Shown: in pieces, positions 6,100 to 6,956 of the stretch | Layout of the letters: each line of letters begins with the position of its first letter | How positions within the stretch are numbered: position 1 is the stretch's first letter | Assembly (NCBI GenBank): GCA_052031065.1 | Contig: JBPEXY010000115.1 | Span: 1 to 6,956, forward strand | DNA from: JBPEXY01 sp052031065 | GTDB taxonomy: Bacteria; Pseudomonadota; Gammaproteobacteria; Immundisolibacterales; Immundisolibacteraceae | DNA: 6,956 bases | Direction of reading: 5' to 3' | Position numbers and translations under genes: made by a program | The notes under the pieces: model-generated | Database searches by the model: none | What the model was told of the DNA's origin: nothing | The model's input: the letters and a program-made list of their open reading frames with translations, nothing else

Positions 6100-6956
6100 C
6101 ACGCTGCTGCTGAACCCTTCGTACACATCCTCCTCGGGCGGTCCTTTTCCCGGCGGCGTTAGTAATGCGGTCTTCGATCTTGCCACCAGCGTTGACCGGG
6201 TCGGTATTGGCAGTAATCTGGCCAGCACTACCATTGACAATAGTCTGGTGACCACTGCGGTTACAGTAGGCCTGGGCGCCAGTTACGATGCCACCCTGCC
6301 AGGGCTGGTATTCAACGGTGGTGCTGGCACTCAGAATGTGGCCTTCACGGCCGGTGGGGATTTGCAGCTGCTGACGGATGGTAACCCGGTCAACGTCAAC
6401 AATCTGCAGCTGACGGCAGCAGGAAATCTCTCCAATGATGGTTCCACTCTTGATGTTGATGCAGCCGGGTCTATCGTCCTGGATGCTGCCGGAATCAATA
6501 ATTCTGGGGTGGATCTGTTCGCCAGCGGTGACATTGTGCTGGATGTGCCGATAAGCGTGACTGAGAGCGGTGCGACACCGGGCGCGAATTTGATTATTCG
6601 TGCGCTGGGTAATCTGACTGTCAATGAGGCGCTCACTGCTACTGCGACCGGGTCGACCGGGGCAGCTGCGCTGGTCGACCTCAGAGGGGGGCAGACTACT
6701 GGTCATGTTGTGATCAACAACGATGCGTCTGCTGTGGTCAGGGCGCAGGGTCCCGGTGGTCCGTTCCCGTTTGATGCGACAGTCAATATTGTCAATGAGG
6801 GCAGTGGCGATGTGAATCTTAACAGTAGCACCGCGCTTGCCAGGGTTTCTGATGGTGGACCTGCCACCCCGGTTGGGGGTACCGCACTGGTCCATGCCGA
6901 GGCGTTGGGTGGTAATCTGATTCAGGCCGCTACCCATTCAGCCATTGCAGATGCAA
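5801..6956 (+). CDS. Continuation of the TpsA exoprotein in the -1 frame, truncated at the window edge
   Basis: From 5801 the frame with codons starting at 5819, 5822 and so on is open for over 380 codons, to the end of the window. It encodes the same Gly/Ala/Val/Asn-rich beta-helix sequence as the preceding gene: LAEADVNIEALGGTIAIN, then coils such as VVEIHAGGDVQTSG and FTAGGDLQLLT. The frame is closed upstream by TGA at 5798-5800, so the frame change lies between 5801 and 5819. There is no in-frame ATG in the whole stretch; the first TTG and GTG (5954, 6038) lack a Shine-Dalgarno and lie inside a coil, so independent translation is unlikely. There are no cysteines or stops. I infer that it is the middle part of one exoprotein of at least about 1390 residues, broken by a one-base frame change (mutation, sequencing error or a variable site). 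The C-terminal end is not in the window. Confidence 0.85.

Noticed and set aside
6026..6937. Minus-strand open frame (303 codons) near the right edge
   Set aside because: It lies opposite the open -1 frame, which has clear beta-helix coils. The antisense product shows no recognisable motif and the composition of a shadow frame.

Overview
The window carries a two-partner secretion (TPS, type Vb) locus of a Gram-negative bacterium. A POTRA/beta-barrel outer-membrane transporter (TpsB) is followed on the same strand by a very large, glycine/serine/alanine-rich filamentous-haemagglutinin-like exoprotein (TpsA) that runs off the right edge. An outer-membrane TpsB and Sec-type signal peptides require a double membrane, and the overall look (moderately GC-rich, Shine-Dalgarno sites, family features) suggests a proteobacterium, probably a gammaproteobacterium. 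The taxonomic guess is inference only.

Layout: 12-572 (minus) encodes a small P-loop nucleotide-kinase-like ATPase with a non-ATG (TTG) start. It is divergent from the TPS genes and has no evident functional link to them. About 400 bases (573-981) separate the divergent genes and hold no convincing gene. 982-2712 (plus) is the TpsB transporter, with signal peptide, proline-rich linker, two POTRA domains and a 16-strand-type barrel carrying the VRGF loop motif. 62 bases with no visible terminator lead to 2775-5822 (plus), the first 1015 codons of TpsA: a 55-residue signal region, the TPS secretion domain with its NPSG motif, then stacked beta-helix coils. The reading frame ends at a TAG at 5820-5822. 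The same kind of coil sequence continues without interruption in the -1 frame from 5801 to the end of the window, with no stop, no in-frame ATG and no ribosome binding site.

How it works together: TpsB should sit in the outer membrane, recognise the TPS domain of TpsA in the periplasm through its POTRA domains, and thread TpsA to the surface, where it folds into a long beta-helical fibre (adhesin-like). As sequenced, TpsA is broken by a one-base frame change confined to 5801-5819. The site is bracketed by an exact 8-bp direct repeat (5795-5802 and 5827-5834) placed so that loss of one copy plus the spacer (32 bp) would rejoin the two frames perfectly. One extra T at 5819-5820 would do the same. 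Whether this is a sequencing error, a decayed gene or an on/off switch is the main open question here. I do not see a wholly new type of system; the locus is a recognisable TPS pair with this unusual junction.
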